Below, piece by piece: positions 63,819 to 64,000 of a DNA stretch of 64,000 nt. Source of the DNA: Rhodospirillales bacterium (GTDB lineage: Bacteria; Pseudomonadota; Alphaproteobacteria; Acetobacterales; Acetobacteraceae); NCBI GenBank assembly GCA_025352565.1, contig JANXTF010000128.1, positions 60,819 through 124,818 on the forward strand, written 5' to 3'. The position numbers and the translations under genes were made by a program. Within the stretch, counting starts at the first letter, position 1; the number at the start of each line of letters is the position of its first letter. A model generated the notes under the pieces. The model was given only the letters and a program-made list of their open reading frames with translations. It searched no databases and was not told where the DNA came from.

Positions 63819-64000
63819 GAGTCCGTCCGAAAACTCATTCAGCGATTGCAGAGCTTTCACGTCATCAACCTGATTGACGCGAGTTGCAGGAATGCGAGTG
63901 CGTTACGGGTGCGGTTTTCGAAATCTTTGGCAAGGCGGCGGCAGCGGTTGAGCCAGGCGAACGTGCGCTCGACCACCCATCGGCGGGGCAGCACGACGAA
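63819..64000. mobile_element. Right-edge fragment of an IS5-type insertion sequence
   Basis: GAGTCCGTCCGAAAACTC at 63819 on looks like the terminal inverted repeat of an IS1031-group (IS5 family) element. It is preceded by TCA (63816-63818), a TNA trinucleotide of the kind these elements duplicate on insertion. The stop of a transposase lies 39 bases inside. The other end lies beyond the window. Confidence 0.7.
63857..64000 (-). CDS. IS5-family transposase, C-terminal part
   Basis: Last 47 codons of a DDE transposase. [20 protein letters not shown] is the strongly conserved segment around the third catalytic acid (the E of the E-R-T-F motif) in IS5/IS1031 transposases. It ends QLASIRLMT close to the terminal repeat, as expected. 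The rest lies beyond the window, so intactness is unknown. It is the only transposase seen. Confidence 0.85.
   Translation of the reverse strand, partial: FVVLPRRWVVERTFAWLNRCRRLAKDFENRTRNALAFLQLASIRLMT

Overview
The window is 64 kb of dense, high-GC DNA from an alphaproteobacterium, most likely a member of the Acetobacteraceae/Acetobacterales. The evidence is the very high GC at third codon positions, a perfect alphaproteobacterial LexA box (GAAC-N7-GAAC) between ssb and uvrA, Tat-type leaders on many solute-binding proteins, several ABC and TRAP uptake systems, and a 61-codon membrane peptide whose Cys-rich tail recalls small alphaproteobacterial proteins. The genus cannot be fixed from sequence alone. 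I saw no rRNA, tRNA, prophage or CRISPR array. The only mobile DNA is the edge of an IS5-type element at the right end.

Layout. 0-4.6 kb: a branched-chain amino acid type ABC importer (livF partial, a LivM-LivG fusion, livH, livK), with a palindromic repeat between livH and livK. 4.7-9.7 kb: the ABC-F ATPase uup and a molybdenum-cofactor block (moeA, fdhD, mobA). 9.8-14.1 kb: an orphan TRAP binding protein, msrA, an enoyl-CoA hydratase, a D-2-hydroxyacid dehydrogenase and mazG. 14.1-18.6 kb: a small membrane protein, a complete TRAP transporter (dctP, dctQ, dctM) and an EAL phosphodiesterase. 18.7-24.8 kb: a DHA2-type MFS exporter, a 61-aa membrane peptide, and an envelope operon of exported hydrolase, polytopic spermidine-synthase-like protein and Tat-exported PCMT. 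24.8-30.3 kb: a DapA-family aldolase, a radical SAM/SPASM protein with an Ig-like tail, msrB, and a NitT/TauT-type ABC importer.

30.3-50.4 kb is the most interesting part: a contiguous block of CoA-thioester catabolic genes with a TetR regulator at the end of one operon. It holds an AMP-forming ligase, a cyclase, a racemase-like CaiB protein, a 44-codon ORF, a cysteine-free DUF35 protein, a thiolase-like protein without the usual Cys plus its own zinc-ribbon DUF35 partner, a luciferase-like monooxygenase, a class III CoA-transferase, an acyl-CoA dehydrogenase, an FMO/Baeyer-Villiger-type monooxygenase, a ThDP enzyme, a nitronate-monooxygenase-like protein, an enoyl-CoA hydratase, an ADP-forming CoA ligase and two paralogous orphan solute-binding proteins. 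Four palindromes of the form TACT-N4-AGTA (one with a single mismatch) lie in exactly four of its promoter regions. This suggests one TetR-controlled regulon for breakdown of an unknown, probably cyclic or branched, carboxylic acid.

50.5-64 kb: divergent ssb/uvrA with a shared SOS box, an OafA-type acyltransferase, a glycogen operon (glgP-glgC-glgA, without glgB), then an AtzH-like protein, a DgoK-type sugar-acid kinase, a VOC protein and an enolase-superfamily dehydratase, which together suggest sugar-acid catabolism. The window ends in the IS element.
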